Below, in pieces: positions 1 through 7,782 of a DNA stretch of 11,226 nt. A program made the translations under genes and the position numbers. Source of the DNA: Comamonas sp. lk (GTDB lineage Bacteria > Pseudomonadota > Gammaproteobacteria > Burkholderiales > Burkholderiaceae_C); contig CAMDKE010000051.1 in the NCBI GenBank assembly GCA_945901215.1, forward strand, positions 1 to 11,226, written 5' to 3'. The notes below the pieces were generated by a model. That model worked only from the letters and a program-made list of their open reading frames with translations, was not told where the DNA came from and did not search any database. Each line of letters begins with the position of its first letter. Position 1 is the stretch's first letter.

Positions 1-1304
1 GGGGCAATGCCGCTTTCCACATACGTTGGGCAAGTCGAAAGACTCAGCGTCGGTTGGGCGATGTAGCCGCTAGGGTTGGCCAGCAAGGCCTGGCGAAAGT
101 TCTCGATCTCGGCGCTACTTGCAGCAGGCCCCACCAGCATGCCGTAGCCACCGGCGCCATGCACTTCTTTGACCACCAGGTCTTTGAGGTGCGCCAGCGT
201 GTAGGCCAGGTCGTCAGGCTTGCGGCACTGGAAGGTGGGCACGTTGTTCAAAATGGGCTTTTCGCCCAGGTAAAACTCGATCATTTGCGGCACATAGGGG
301 TAGATCGACTTGTCGTCGGCAATGCCGGTGCCCACGGCGTTGCAAATCGTCACATTGCCTGCGCGGTAGGCGTTGAGGAGGCCGGGGCAGCCCAAGGTGG
401 AGGTGGGGCGAAACACCGTGGGGTCCAGAAAGTCGTCGTCCACACGGCGGTAAATCACGTCCACCCGGCGTGGTCCGCGTGTGGTGCGCATATAGACAAA
501 GTTGTCTTTGACCATCAAATCCTGGCCTTCGACCAGCTCCACGCCCATTTGCTGGGCCAAAAAAGCGTGCTCGAAATAGGCACTGTTGTACATGCCGGGG
601 GTGAGCACCACTACCGTGGGCTCGGCTGTGCTGGCCGGGCAGCTGGCGCGCAGGGTCTCGAGCAGCAAGTCGGGGTAGTGCGCAATGGGTGCCACGCGGT
701 GGCTGTTAAAAAGCGCGGGGAACAGGCGCATCATCATCTTGCGGTCTTCGAGCATGTAGCTCACGCCGCTGGGCACGCGCAGGTTGTCCTCCAACACGTA
801 GTACTCGCCCTCCCCTTGCGCGTTGGGCGCGCGCACGATGTCAATGCCCGAGATGTGCGAGTAAATCTGGTGCGGCACCGACACGCCCACCATCTCTTTG
901 CGAAACTGGGCGTTGTTTTCGATCTGTTCGCGCGGCACGATGCCCGCTTTGATGATGTCCTGGTCGTGGTAAACGTCGTGGATAAAGCGGTTGAGCGCGG
1001 TGACGCGCTGCACCAGGCCTTTTTCCATAGAGCGCCATTCGTGGGCCGGGATGATGCGCGGAATCAAATCGAACGGAATCAGCCGCTCGGTGCCCGCGCC
1101 GGCTTCGTCTTTTTCGCCGTACACAGCGAACGTGATGCCTACGCGGCGAAAGATCATTTCCGCCTCTTCACGCCGGTGCGCCATGGTCTCGGCGCTTTGC
1201 TGGGAAAGCCATTGGCCGTAGGCTTGGTAGTGTTCGCGCGTGTTGTGCGCGTCGTATAAGCCGCTGTAAGGCAGGGCTGTCGCCATCTCGTCGAATGTAT
1301 TCAT
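1..1304 (-). CDS. Circularly permuted ATP-grasp protein (type 2), C-terminus cut by window edge
   Basis: The reverse frame is open from an ATG at 1304 to the window edge: 434 complete codons, no stop. The family is usually about 470-490 residues, so only the last few dozen residues are missing. Family-typical stretches are RVGITFAVYG near the N-terminus, VLEDNLRVPSGVSYMLE and RKMMMRLFP (about residues 165-195), VDVIYRRVDDDFLDP (about 281) and VVKEVHGAGGYGMLVGP (about 375-391), the last resembling a glycine-rich nucleotide-binding loop. These proteins (older names DUF404/407/403) are predicted ATP-dependent carboxylate-amine ligases, usually encoded beside an alpha-E domain protein and a transglutaminase-like protein, which would lie beyond base 1. 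The substrate is unknown; a peptide-ligating role is only predicted. A GAAGG lies about 12 bases upstream of the start. It follows comEC on the same strand after 101 bases that include a dyad. Confidence 0.9.
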   Translation of the reverse strand, partial: MNTFDEMATALPYSGLYDAHNTREHYQAYGQWLSQQSAETMAHRREEAEMIFRRVGITFAVYGEKDEAGAGTERLIPFDLIPRIIPAHEWRSMEKGLVQRVTALNRFIHDVYHDQDIIKAGIVPREQIENNAQFRKEMVGVSVPHQIYSHISGIDIVRAPNAQGEGEYYVLEDNLRVPSGVSYMLEDRKMMMRLFPALFNSHRVAPIAHYPDLLLETLRASCPASTAEPTVVVLTPGMYNSAYFEHAFLAQQMGVELVEGQDLMVKDNFVYMRTTRGPRRVDVIYRRVDDDFLDPTVFRPTSTLGCPGLLNAYRAGNVTICNAVGTGIADDKSIYPYVPQMIEFYLGEKPILNNVPTFQCRKPDDLAYTLAHLKDLVVKEVHGAGGYGMLVGPAASSAEIENFRQALLANPSGYIAQPTLSLSTCPTYVESGIA

Positions 1305-1347
1305 AGGGACCGACCTTCGCAATGTTGCCTGCCAATAGGTGGCGCAT

Positions 1348-1376
1348 GTCTCAGGCTTGCTAAGCAAGACTCAGAC
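1348..1376. promoter_or_regulatory. Imperfect 29-bp dyad between comEC and the ATP-grasp gene
   Basis: A nearly symmetrical element has outer arms GTCT/AGAC, inner arms CTTGC/GCAAG, and a 3-base centre TAA; 11 of 13 possible pairs match. No T-run follows on either strand, so it does not look like an intrinsic terminator. It lies 44 bases upstream of the ATP-grasp start codon, which suits an operator or a leader hairpin. Its function is inferred from position and symmetry only. Confidence 0.3.
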
Positions 1377-1405
1377 CACGACAGCCCCGTGCCGTGCCAG
1401 CCATA

Positions 1406-4009
1406 TCAAGGCACGCGGTGGTGCCAATACCGTCGCAGGCTTTCACGGGCGCACGCGCCATTCTGGGGCAACCAAGATTGCCACATAAACGCACCACAAT
1501 GGGGCGTATCGACGATTTGCAATGATTCTTTCGGTCCATAGCCCTGCGCCAAGGCGCCGTAACGGGCCATTACCTGGGCGGCAGGGTGTCCGTAGCGGTT
1601 CCGGTAGCCGGACTGGACCAATGCGACCGAGGGGCGCACGGCGCTTAGAAACTGCGCGCTGCTTGACGTTTTACTGCCATGGTGGGGCACCAGCAGCACC
1701 GTTGAGCGCAGACCGGGATAGTCACCTGGCCCGTTTGAGTCGGCCCGCGCCACGAGAGCAAGCTCCTGGGCGCGCTCGATATCGCCCACCAAAAGCGCGC
1801 TGGCCGGATCGTTGGGTGCATGCAGATCGTGCGCAGACTGCTTCTTGGCACTAGCGACGATGCGCAACACGCAGGACAGCGCATTGGGCTTGGGCGGCGG
1901 CACCGCCCCGTAGTCACTTTCGCGGGGGTGCAGCACCTCGAACAAGACGCCGTCCCACACCCAGGACTGCCCCTCCTGGCACCGCTGAACACGCGCTCGC
2001 GCCAGCAAAGGGTGGGTAGCTGGCGCAGAGGTCCACACGTCGGCCTGCGGTTGCATGGCCATCACCGCGGCGGCTCCACCCACATGGTCGCTATCGCTGT
2101 GGCTCAGAACCAGACGGCTAAGCGGTATTCGAAGGGCTTGCAACAAGGGCACTAGCACCCGGTGGCCCGCATCACTTTCTAGGCTGTAGCGCGGACCGGC
2201 GTCGTACAAAAGGGCGTGCGATGCGGTGCGAACCAATACGGCATTGCCCTGACCTATATCGACGCCCAAAAGCTCAAACTCCCCCACGGCTGGTGTTGCC
2301 GGTCGCCACACCAGCATCGCAAGCACCAAGGGCGCACCCAAGAGCCGCAAGCTCCAAGGCAACGGCAGCACCAGCACCATGCCGCCCAGCGCAGCCACCA
2401 TCGCCAAACCCAGCGGGGGCACCGCGAGCACCCAGACCGCACCGGGCCAAGCGGCCATGGCCTGCAACACCGCCAGCAATGCCTGTGCAGCAGCCACCGC
2501 GCCCAGCCACACAACAGGCGCCACAGTGCCCAACATCGCCAGGGGCGTCAGTACCAAGGTAACCCAGGGCACGGCCAACAGATTGGCTAGCAGCCCGACC
2601 ACAGACACCTGGCCAAACAACAATACTGTGAGCGGCGCCAGCGCCAGCGTGATTGTCCATTGCTCACGCACCAGGGTCCGTAGCGCCGCCAGGCCGTGCA
2701 ACAGTCCGCGGTGCAACCGTGGTTTCGTCCCGGTTAATTCGTCGGTTGTGACACCGTGCAATTCCATGGAGCGCCCGCTTCCGCTAGCAAACAAGACTCC
2801 TACAGCGACAAAACTGAGCCAAAACCCAGGCTGCAAAAGCGCCCAAGGGTCGCTGGCCACGACCAGCACCAGGGCCAGCGTCAAGACCTGGGGCCAGGGC
2901 CAGCGCAATCCCAGCACACGCAAACCCGCCACCGTGACCAACATGACGCAGGTGCGCTGCGCGGGTAGGCCCCAACCGGAAAAAACTGAATACGCCACAG
3001 CCAGCAATGCGCCCGCAAGCAAGGCTGCCGTAGGAGCTGGAATGGTCAGACACAGGCGTTCTGAGCGACGCCAAAACCACGCCACCAGTGCTGTAGCACC
3101 CCATGCAAACATGGTGATGTGCAGGCCCGAGATGCTGACGAGGTGGGCCACTCCGGTGGCACGAAACAAATCCCAACCGGCGCGGTCTATGGCCGATTGG
3201 TCGCCCACCACCAGCGCGGCGATCAATCCAGCGGCCTGGGGCTCTTGCACCCGTTGCATGATGCGCTCCCGCAAGGCCTGGCGCCACCGGGCCACGGGAT
3301 ACTGCAGTGTGGCCTCCAGCATTTGCGGAGCTGCATCCTGGGGTCCGGCACGCACATAGGCGGTAGCCTGCACGCCCTGTTCCCATAGCCACAATTCATA
3401 GTCAAAACCGTGGGGGTTCATGCTGCCATGGGGTGCCTTGACCCGCAGCGTGAACTGCCAGCGCTCGCCCGGCGACAGCGCTTGGGGTTGGCGCTGCAAC
3501 TCCCATTGCGCGGGGTCCCCAGCGGCGCCCTGGGGCGACAAGCCGGTATACCAACCCACATCGACGCGCGCAGGAAATGCAACAGGGGTGCCGTTCAAAC
3601 GGGCGGACTCCACCTGAAGGCGAAAACGCAGGCCCAAGGGGTTGCTTTGTGTCATGTCGCGAACCACGCCAACGACTTGCACATCGCGGCCTTCCAGTGC
3701 ACCCTCCAAACGCTGGCTGTCAAACCAGCAGGCGCGCAGCCCCACCAGCGCAAAAGCCGCCAAGGCGCAGGCACCCAGCGCCAGCAGCCACCGCAATGCG
3801 ACCCGGACCTTTTGTCTAGGGCCGCGGCTGTGTCCCCACCGACTGGCAAATGCCGCTACCGCCAAGGCAGCCAGCAGTGCCAGCCCATACCAGTTCAAAG
3901 GCCACAAAGCAGCCTGCTGGAGTTGCAAGGCACTGCCGCCCACCCCAACGATTCCCATCAACCAGGCGCTGGGACTGCGGGATACGGGTACGGCGGGTTC
4001 AAGCGGCAT
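1406..4009 (-). CDS. comEC: DNA internalization-related competence protein ComEC/Rec2
   Basis: This 867-residue inner-membrane protein forms the channel through which transforming single-stranded DNA enters the cytoplasm. Hydrophobic segments lie at about residues 15-94, followed by the soluble DUF4131/OB-like region (about 100-220). The Competence core (about 250-535) holds the signature GVAHLVSISGLHITM at 286-300 and many membrane spans. A metallo-beta-lactamase-like domain (about 575-830) has DIGQGN from 584, the metal-binding HxDxDH as HSDSDH at 637-642, LLVGDIE, and PHHGS with its histidines at 776-777. All expected domains and the main metal ligands are present, so it looks intact; the length is slightly above the usual 750-850. 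The ATG at 4009 precedes the first membrane segment, but no clear Shine-Dalgarno sequence is visible. No other competence gene is in the window. It lies 134 bases downstream of pxpC on the same strand. Confidence 0.95.
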   Translation of the reverse strand: MPLEPAVPVSRSPSAWLMGIVGVGGSALQLQQAALWPLNWYGLALLAALAVAAFASRWGHSRGPRQKVRVALRWLLALGACALAAFALVGLRACWFDSQRLEGALEGRDVQVVGVVRDMTQSNPLGLRFRLQVESARLNGTPVAFPARVDVGWYTGLSPQGAAGDPAQWELQRQPQALSPGERWQFTLRVKAPHGSMNPHGFDYELWLWEQGVQATAYVRAGPQDAAPQMLEATLQYPVARWRQALRERIMQRVQEPQAAGLIAALVVGDQSAIDRAGWDLFRATGVAHLVSISGLHITMFAWGATALVAWFWRRSERLCLTIPAPTAALLAGALLAVAYSVFSGWGLPAQRTCVMLVTVAGLRVLGLRWPWPQVLTLALVLVVASDPWALLQPGFWLSFVAVGVLFASGSGRSMELHGVTTDELTGTKPRLHRGLLHGLAALRTLVREQWTITLALAPLTVLLFGQVSVVGLLANLLAVPWVTLVLTPLAMLGTVAPVVWLGAVAAAQALLAVLQAMAAWPGAVWVLAVPPLGLAMVAALGGMVLVLPLPWSLRLLGAPLVLAMLVWRPATPAVGEFELLGVDIGQGNAVLVRTASHALLYDAGPRYSLESDAGHRVLVPLLQALRIPLSRLVLSHSDSDHVGGAAAVMAMQPQADVWTSAPATHPLLARARVQRCQEGQSWVWDGVLFEVLHPRESDYGAVPPPKPNALSCVLRIVASAKKQSAHDLHAPNDPASALLVGDIERAQELALVARADSNGPGDYPGLRSTVLLVPHHGSKTSSSAQFLSAVRPSVALVQSGYRNRYGHPAAQVMARYGALAQGYGPKESLQIVDTPHCGAFMWQSWLPQNGACARESLRRYWHHRVP

Positions 4010-4104
4010 GCCTGAATCTTATCGACCGGCAACGCAATTCGCGCTCTTTTTGGCGCAAAGTGGCGCGGTGTTATCTGACCCTGGCTGAGGGGTGGCTAGT
4101 CACT

Positions 4105-4138
4105 CAAAAACAAAACAAACGCCGGTGTCCATGAGGCG
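4105..4138 (-). terminator. Possible weak intrinsic terminator after pxpC
   Basis: On the minus strand, just after the pxpC stop, CGCC (4138-4135) can pair with GGCG (4123-4120). A T-rich tract with two interruptions follows (4119-4105). The stem is only 4 bp with an 11-base loop, so this is a weak candidate; the T-rich tract is the better part of the evidence. It would separate the pxp operon from comEC. Confidence 0.25.
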
Positions 4139-4143
4139 GAGTC

Positions 4144-5121
4144 TCAGCTCGTCAAGGCCTTTCGCAACTCGCTGACGCGTTGTTTGTACTTCGCACGTGC
4201 CGCCAAGGCCTGCGCCATGTCAACCGCGACAAACTGCGCACGAAAATTCGGCTGCAACTGGGCAACCAGATCCATATCGGCGCTGATGACCGTGCCGATC
4301 ATGGCGTAGCCGCCGCCCGAAATGGCGTCACGGTGCAGCAAGATGGGCTCCAGCCCGCCGGGCACCTGTATCGAACCGATCGGATAGCCGGCATCCACAA
4401 TGTTCGATGGATCAGAGCCCGCGCCGAAAGGGCGTTCGCGCGGCGCGAATTCCAGTGGGCGACCACCCTTGAATCGGTAGGCGATGCGGTCGGCTTCGGC
4501 ACCCACGCGCCAGGTATCTTCGAAGAACAATTTGCCCGACGCTTCCGTCAGCCAGTGAAAGTACAGGCCCGGCAGCATGCGGACTTGCACGTCCTTGGGG
4601 AACACTGACTTGAGCTGATCCGGCAACTTTCTGCCCAAGTGCGACGACCCGGTAAGGGCACCAACCGGTAGCACGTCACCGACCTGAAGTTTTCTGCCGC
4701 AAAAACCACCCATGGCACCCAGGATGTAGGTCGACCGACTGCCCAGCACCACCGGCACATCAATGCCACCGGCTACAGCAAGGTAGCCACGAACGCCGTC
4801 CTTGAGATAGTCGAAACTCAGCACACTGCCAGCCTTGGCAGCGACGACTTCGTAATTGGGGATCGCAACACCATCGAGCTTGGCAGGCAGGTTGGCGCCA
4901 GTCAGCGCAATCAGCGCGTCTTGCGTGAATTCAAGCTTGGGCCCAAGCATCGTCATCTCAAGCACTGCCGCATCTTCGGGGTTGCCCAGCAGCAAATTGG
5001 CAGCACGGAACGAATACTGATCAAGTGCCCCAGACAGGGGAATGCCCAGGTGGTAATAGCCCGTGCGCCCAGCGTCCTGTACGGTGGTAGCAAGTCCGGC
5101 ATGCAATACCTTAATTGCCAT
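4144..5121 (-). CDS. pxpC: 5-oxoprolinase subunit C (PxpC/KipA, AHS2 carboxyltransferase half)
   Basis: This 325-residue protein belongs to the AHS2 (allophanate hydrolase subunit 2) family, close to the usual full length. Conserved elements are QDAGR at 15-19, SGALDQYS at 30-37 and NLLLGNPED at 42-50, then the family core to the C-terminus. With PxpA and PxpB it forms the cytoplasmic ATP-dependent 5-oxoprolinase that opens 5-oxoproline to glutamate. It is also homologous to one half of the carboxyltransferase domain of urea carboxylase, which matters here because a biotin carboxylase and a biotin carrier are in the same operon. The ATG at 5121 has GGAG about 8 bases upstream. The start lies inside the end of pxpB (11-base overlap), pointing to translational coupling and a tight PxpB-PxpC complex. 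It is the last gene of the operon. Confidence 0.93.
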   Translation of the reverse strand: MAIKVLHAGLATTVQDAGRTGYYHLGIPLSGALDQYSFRAANLLLGNPEDAAVLEMTMLGPKLEFTQDALIALTGANLPAKLDGVAIPNYEVVAAKAGSVLSFDYLKDGVRGYLAVAGGIDVPVVLGSRSTYILGAMGGFCGRKLQVGDVLPVGALTGSSHLGRKLPDQLKSVFPKDVQVRMLPGLYFHWLTEASGKLFFEDTWRVGAEADRIAYRFKGGRPLEFAPRERPFGAGSDPSNIVDAGYPIGSIQVPGGLEPILLHRDAISGGGYAMIGTVISADMDLVAQLQPNFRAQFVAVDMAQALAARAKYKQRVSELRKALTS

Positions 5122-5995
5122 ACAAAGTCTCCGTCAGTTGGTGGTTGTAGGTGGTCGGGTTCTTCAGAAACTCTTGCAGCGCAAACTTAACAGGCCGGAT
5201 GCGCAGGTCGAACGTGCCGTCCTGCACTTGCGCCAAGGCCGCGTCGTACTGCGCGCGGTTGATCGCTTTGAACTTGATGATGTCACCGGGGCGGAAGAAC
5301 ACCATGAAATCCTTGAGGTAGGGCAGACTCTGCTCCGGATCAAAAATCGGAGCTGGCGTGATGCCGAGCATCTGATATCCGCCTGCCCCGCGCACGGAGT
5401 AGATAGATCCAAAGCAGCCGCCATGACCGATCGTCAGCTTGGGCGTGTCGGTGCGGGGTCGCAGGTACTTGGGGACCTGAATCTGCTTTTCCCGCTCGAC
5501 CATCTGAAACATAAAGGGCAGGCCGGCCACAAAACCCACCATCGACACAAACCAGGGCGCCGCTGCATGCGCGGCGACGAAGGCCTCAACACTGGCATAG
5601 CCATTGATACGCGCGCCGTACTCGAGATCGGTGGAGGTGGGTTCTTGATGGCGTTCACGAAAACGCATCAAGGTCTCGTTGGTCCAGGGGTCGTTGTAGA
5701 AGATCGGAATTTCAATAATGCGGGTATTGAGTTCCAGCGCGCTATCACCGAGCTCGGACTCAATCGATTTCAGCAGAGCCAGCAGTGTGTCGGGCGCGAC
5801 CAGGTCGGGATCAAAACGCACCTGATACGCTGCATTGGCCGGGCAAATTTCGGTCACACCAACGATCTGCCGCTGCGAAATCGCATTCGTGATCGACATG
5901 CCCTTAAAGAACGCTTCAAGTGACATTTCCGTGTTGAGTTCCACAAAGATGTGCTCGTCGCCGCCGAACGAATACCGTGCTGGGGGAAGGGACAT
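5111..5995 (-). CDS. pxpB: 5-oxoprolinase subunit B (PxpB/KipI, AHS1 carboxyltransferase half)
   Basis: A 294-residue AHS1-domain protein. Recognisable parts are GGDEHIFVELN near residues 11-21, VGFVAGLPFMFQM (about 150-162), PRTDTPKL, and the glycine-rich GGCFGSIYSVRGAGGYQMLG (about 190-209) followed by PIFDPEQ and RPGDIIKF. It is at the long end of the KipI family. PxpB pairs with PxpC; in Bacillus the homologues KipI and KipA act on a sporulation kinase, but the metabolic operon here favours the enzyme role. In urea carboxylase the AHS1-like and AHS2-like halves together form the carboxyltransferase domain. AAAGG lies about 8-12 bases upstream of the ATG at 5995, 62 bases after the biotin carboxylase stop. 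The gene runs 11 bases into pxpC. Confidence 0.93.
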   Translation of the reverse strand: MSLPPARYSFGGDEHIFVELNTEMSLEAFFKGMSITNAISQRQIVGVTEICPANAAYQVRFDPDLVAPDTLLALLKSIESELGDSALELNTRIIEIPIFYNDPWTNETLMRFRERHQEPTSTDLEYGARINGYASVEAFVAAHAAAPWFVSMVGFVAGLPFMFQMVEREKQIQVPKYLRPRTDTPKLTIGHGGCFGSIYSVRGAGGYQMLGITPAPIFDPEQSLPYLKDFMVFFRPGDIIKFKAINRAQYDAALAQVQDGTFDLRIRPVKFALQEFLKNPTTYNHQLTETLYGN

Positions 5996-6057
5996 AGGGT
6001 TACCTTTGAAGAGGATGGAACGTGTTTATTGTGCAGCGTGGTCGGGCGGTCAGGTAG

Positions 6058-7431
6058 TCAGGCCTGGCTTTTGGCCGCTGCGCGCTGTGCCATCCACTGC
6101 TCAAGGTAACCGGTGTGGAACTGGCCGCTCTGGACCGATGGATCGGCCAGCAACTCTTGATGCAGAGCCACTGTGCTGTGCACGCCTTCGATGCGCGTCT
6201 CAGCCAAGGCGCGCTGCATGCGACGGATCGCACTGGCACGGTCTTCGTCCCAGACGATCAACTTGGCCAGCAAGGAGTCGTAAAACGGGGGGATGGTGTA
6301 GCCGGCGTAAACATGGCTGTCGACCCGCACGCCAGGCCCGCCAGGCCAGCGCAGCGCAATCAGTTTGCCCGGCTGCGGCATGAAATTGCGCTCCGGGTCT
6401 TCCGCGTTAAGGCGGCATTCAATCGCCGCCCCCTTCAGAACAATCTGGTCCTGCCGGAAGCGCAAAGGTTCGCCCAAGGCAATGCGGAGCATTTCGCGCA
6501 CCAGGTCCACCCCGGTCACCAGTTCGCTGACCGGGTGTTCAACCTGGATACGGGTGTTCATTTCAATAAAGAAAAACTCGCCGCTTTCATCGTCGTAGAG
6601 GAATTCCAGCGTCCCGGCGCCGCAGTAGCCCACTGACGCAGCCAGGCGCACCGCAGATTCGCACAGTGCCTCCCGCGTGTGTTGCGACAGCGTTGGCGAC
6701 GGCGCCTCCTCCAGAATTTTTTGCCGCCTTCTTTGAAGCGAACATTCGCGCTCATAGCAGTGGATAACGTTCTTGCCATCGCCCAGAACCTGAACTTCAA
6801 TATGCCGGGCGGTGGCGATGAAGCGCTCTAGATAAACCGCATCGTCGCCAAATGCCGCGCGCGCTTCGGCTTGTGCAAGCGGCATGGACTGGCGCAGTTC
6901 AGCTTCGTCCTTTGCAACGCGGATGCCGCGACCACCGCCACCAGCAGAGGCCTTGATCATGATGGGGTAACTCACCAGCGCTGCCACGGCAACTGCCGTC
7001 TCCAGGTCGCCGACGGTGCCGCTGCTGCCGGGTACCGTGGGCACGCCGGCGCGCCGTGCGGTCTCGCGGGCCACCGACTTGTTGCCCATGCATTCAATGG
7101 TTTCGGCACTGGGCCCGACGAAGATCAGACCGGCTTGCACCACACTGCGCGCAAAGGCCGCGTTTTCCGAAAGAAAACCGTAGCCCGGGTGCACCATGGT
7201 TGCGCCTGTTTCACTTGCGGCACGCAAAATGGCGTCGGCGTTGAGGTAACTTTTTGCGGGATGGGGCGGTCCGATGTTGACCACCTCATCGGCCATCTGC
7301 GCCACCAGACTGCTGGCATCGGCGTCGCTTACCACGGCCACCGTAGGCAAGCCGAGCTCCTGCGCCGCCCGTGCAATACGAACCGCAATTTCGCCGCGGT
7401 TGGCGATCAGTAATTTATGTATTTGTGTCAT
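6058..7431 (-). CDS. accC: Biotin carboxylase subunit of the pxp operon (AccC family)
   Basis: This 457-residue protein has the full biotin carboxylase layout: N-terminal domain (IANRGEIAVRIARAA near residue 9, HPGYGFLSENA near 81-91), ATP-grasp domain with glycine loop KASAGGGGRG, and C-terminal domain with AGYTIPPFYDS. Active-site elements are present: QRRRQK with the lysine at 238, and EMNTRIQVEHP with Glu290, Arg294 and Glu298. It should carboxylate biotin on a carrier using ATP and bicarbonate. The position held by His236 in E. coli AccC is arginine here, a ribose-contact site that varies in the family. It follows the biotin carrier by 47 bases, with AAGG about 10 bases before the ATG. 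Because it sits between pxpA and pxpB it probably serves this operon rather than, or in addition to, acetyl-CoA carboxylase. Confidence 0.94.
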   Translation of the reverse strand: MTQIHKLLIANRGEIAVRIARAAQELGLPTVAVVSDADASSLVAQMADEVVNIGPPHPAKSYLNADAILRAASETGATMVHPGYGFLSENAAFARSVVQAGLIFVGPSAETIECMGNKSVARETARRAGVPTVPGSSGTVGDLETAVAVAALVSYPIMIKASAGGGGRGIRVAKDEAELRQSMPLAQAEARAAFGDDAVYLERFIATARHIEVQVLGDGKNVIHCYERECSLQRRRQKILEEAPSPTLSQHTREALCESAVRLAASVGYCGAGTLEFLYDDESGEFFFIEMNTRIQVEHPVSELVTGVDLVREMLRIALGEPLRFRQDQIVLKGAAIECRLNAEDPERNFMPQPGKLIALRWPGGPGVRVDSHVYAGYTIPPFYDSLLAKLIVWDEDRASAIRRMQRALAETRIEGVHSTVALHQELLADPSVQSGQFHTGYLEQWMAQRAAAKSQA

Positions 7432-7478
7432 CGATCGACGCCTTGAATAGCCATTGCGGCGTGCGAATGTGCAGATTG

Positions 7479-7712
7479 CTATGCAATGACCAGCAAGACC
7501 TGCCCTGCTTCGACCGGGTCTTCGTTCTCCACCGCATAGCGCAGGACCTTGCCGCTAACTTCGGACCGGACTTCGTTGAACATCTTCATCACTTCCACCA
7601 GGCCAATCACATCATCGATTGCCACGCTGTCGCCGACCTGCTTGTAGTTTGGCGCGTCGGGCGCGGGCCGCATGTAAAAGGTGCCGGGTAGAGGGGAAAC
7701 AATTTCTGCCAT
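7479..7712 (-). CDS. accB: Minimal biotin carboxyl carrier protein of the pxp operon
   Basis: A 77-residue single-domain biotinyl/lipoyl carrier. It begins at PLPGTFYMRPAPDAP, which matches the start of the C-terminal biotinyl domain of AccB including the thumb-like insertion, and has the biotinylation motif EVMKM with acceptor Lys43 (EVMKM instead of the common EAMKM). It ends with the closing strand GQVLLVIA. Housekeeping AccB is about 150-160 residues, with an N-terminal region and a Pro/Ala linker; both are absent, and there is no upstream in-frame extension that would supply them. It should carry carboxybiotin between the neighbouring biotin carboxylase and a carboxyltransferase, probably PxpB-PxpC. 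AAGGAA lies about 9 bases before the ATG. It is 70 bases downstream of pxpA. Confidence 0.92.
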   Translation of the reverse strand: MAEIVSPLPGTFYMRPAPDAPNYKQVGDSVAIDDVIGLVEVMKMFNEVRSEVSGKVLRYAVENEDPVEAGQVLLVIA

Positions 7713-7782
7713 GGGGTGAGTTCCTTAATTTTGATATCCGGTTCAACCAGGTAGCGGGGTGAGGCTTTGTGCCGCCAAACGG

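Noticed and set aside
54..1259. 401-codon plus-strand open frame
   Set aside because: It lies opposite the ATP-grasp gene, whose reverse frame matches a known family throughout. The plus-strand protein is rich in His, Val and Ala in a way typical of an antisense shadow in GC-rich DNA.
2379..3359. 326-codon plus-strand open frame opposite comEC
   Set aside because: Ser/Thr/Ala-rich product with no recognisable motif; the opposite strand carries an intact comEC with all signature motifs.
5063..5923. 286-codon plus-strand open frame opposite pxpB
   Set aside because: It is antisense to an intact, family-matching gene and shows no domain of its own.
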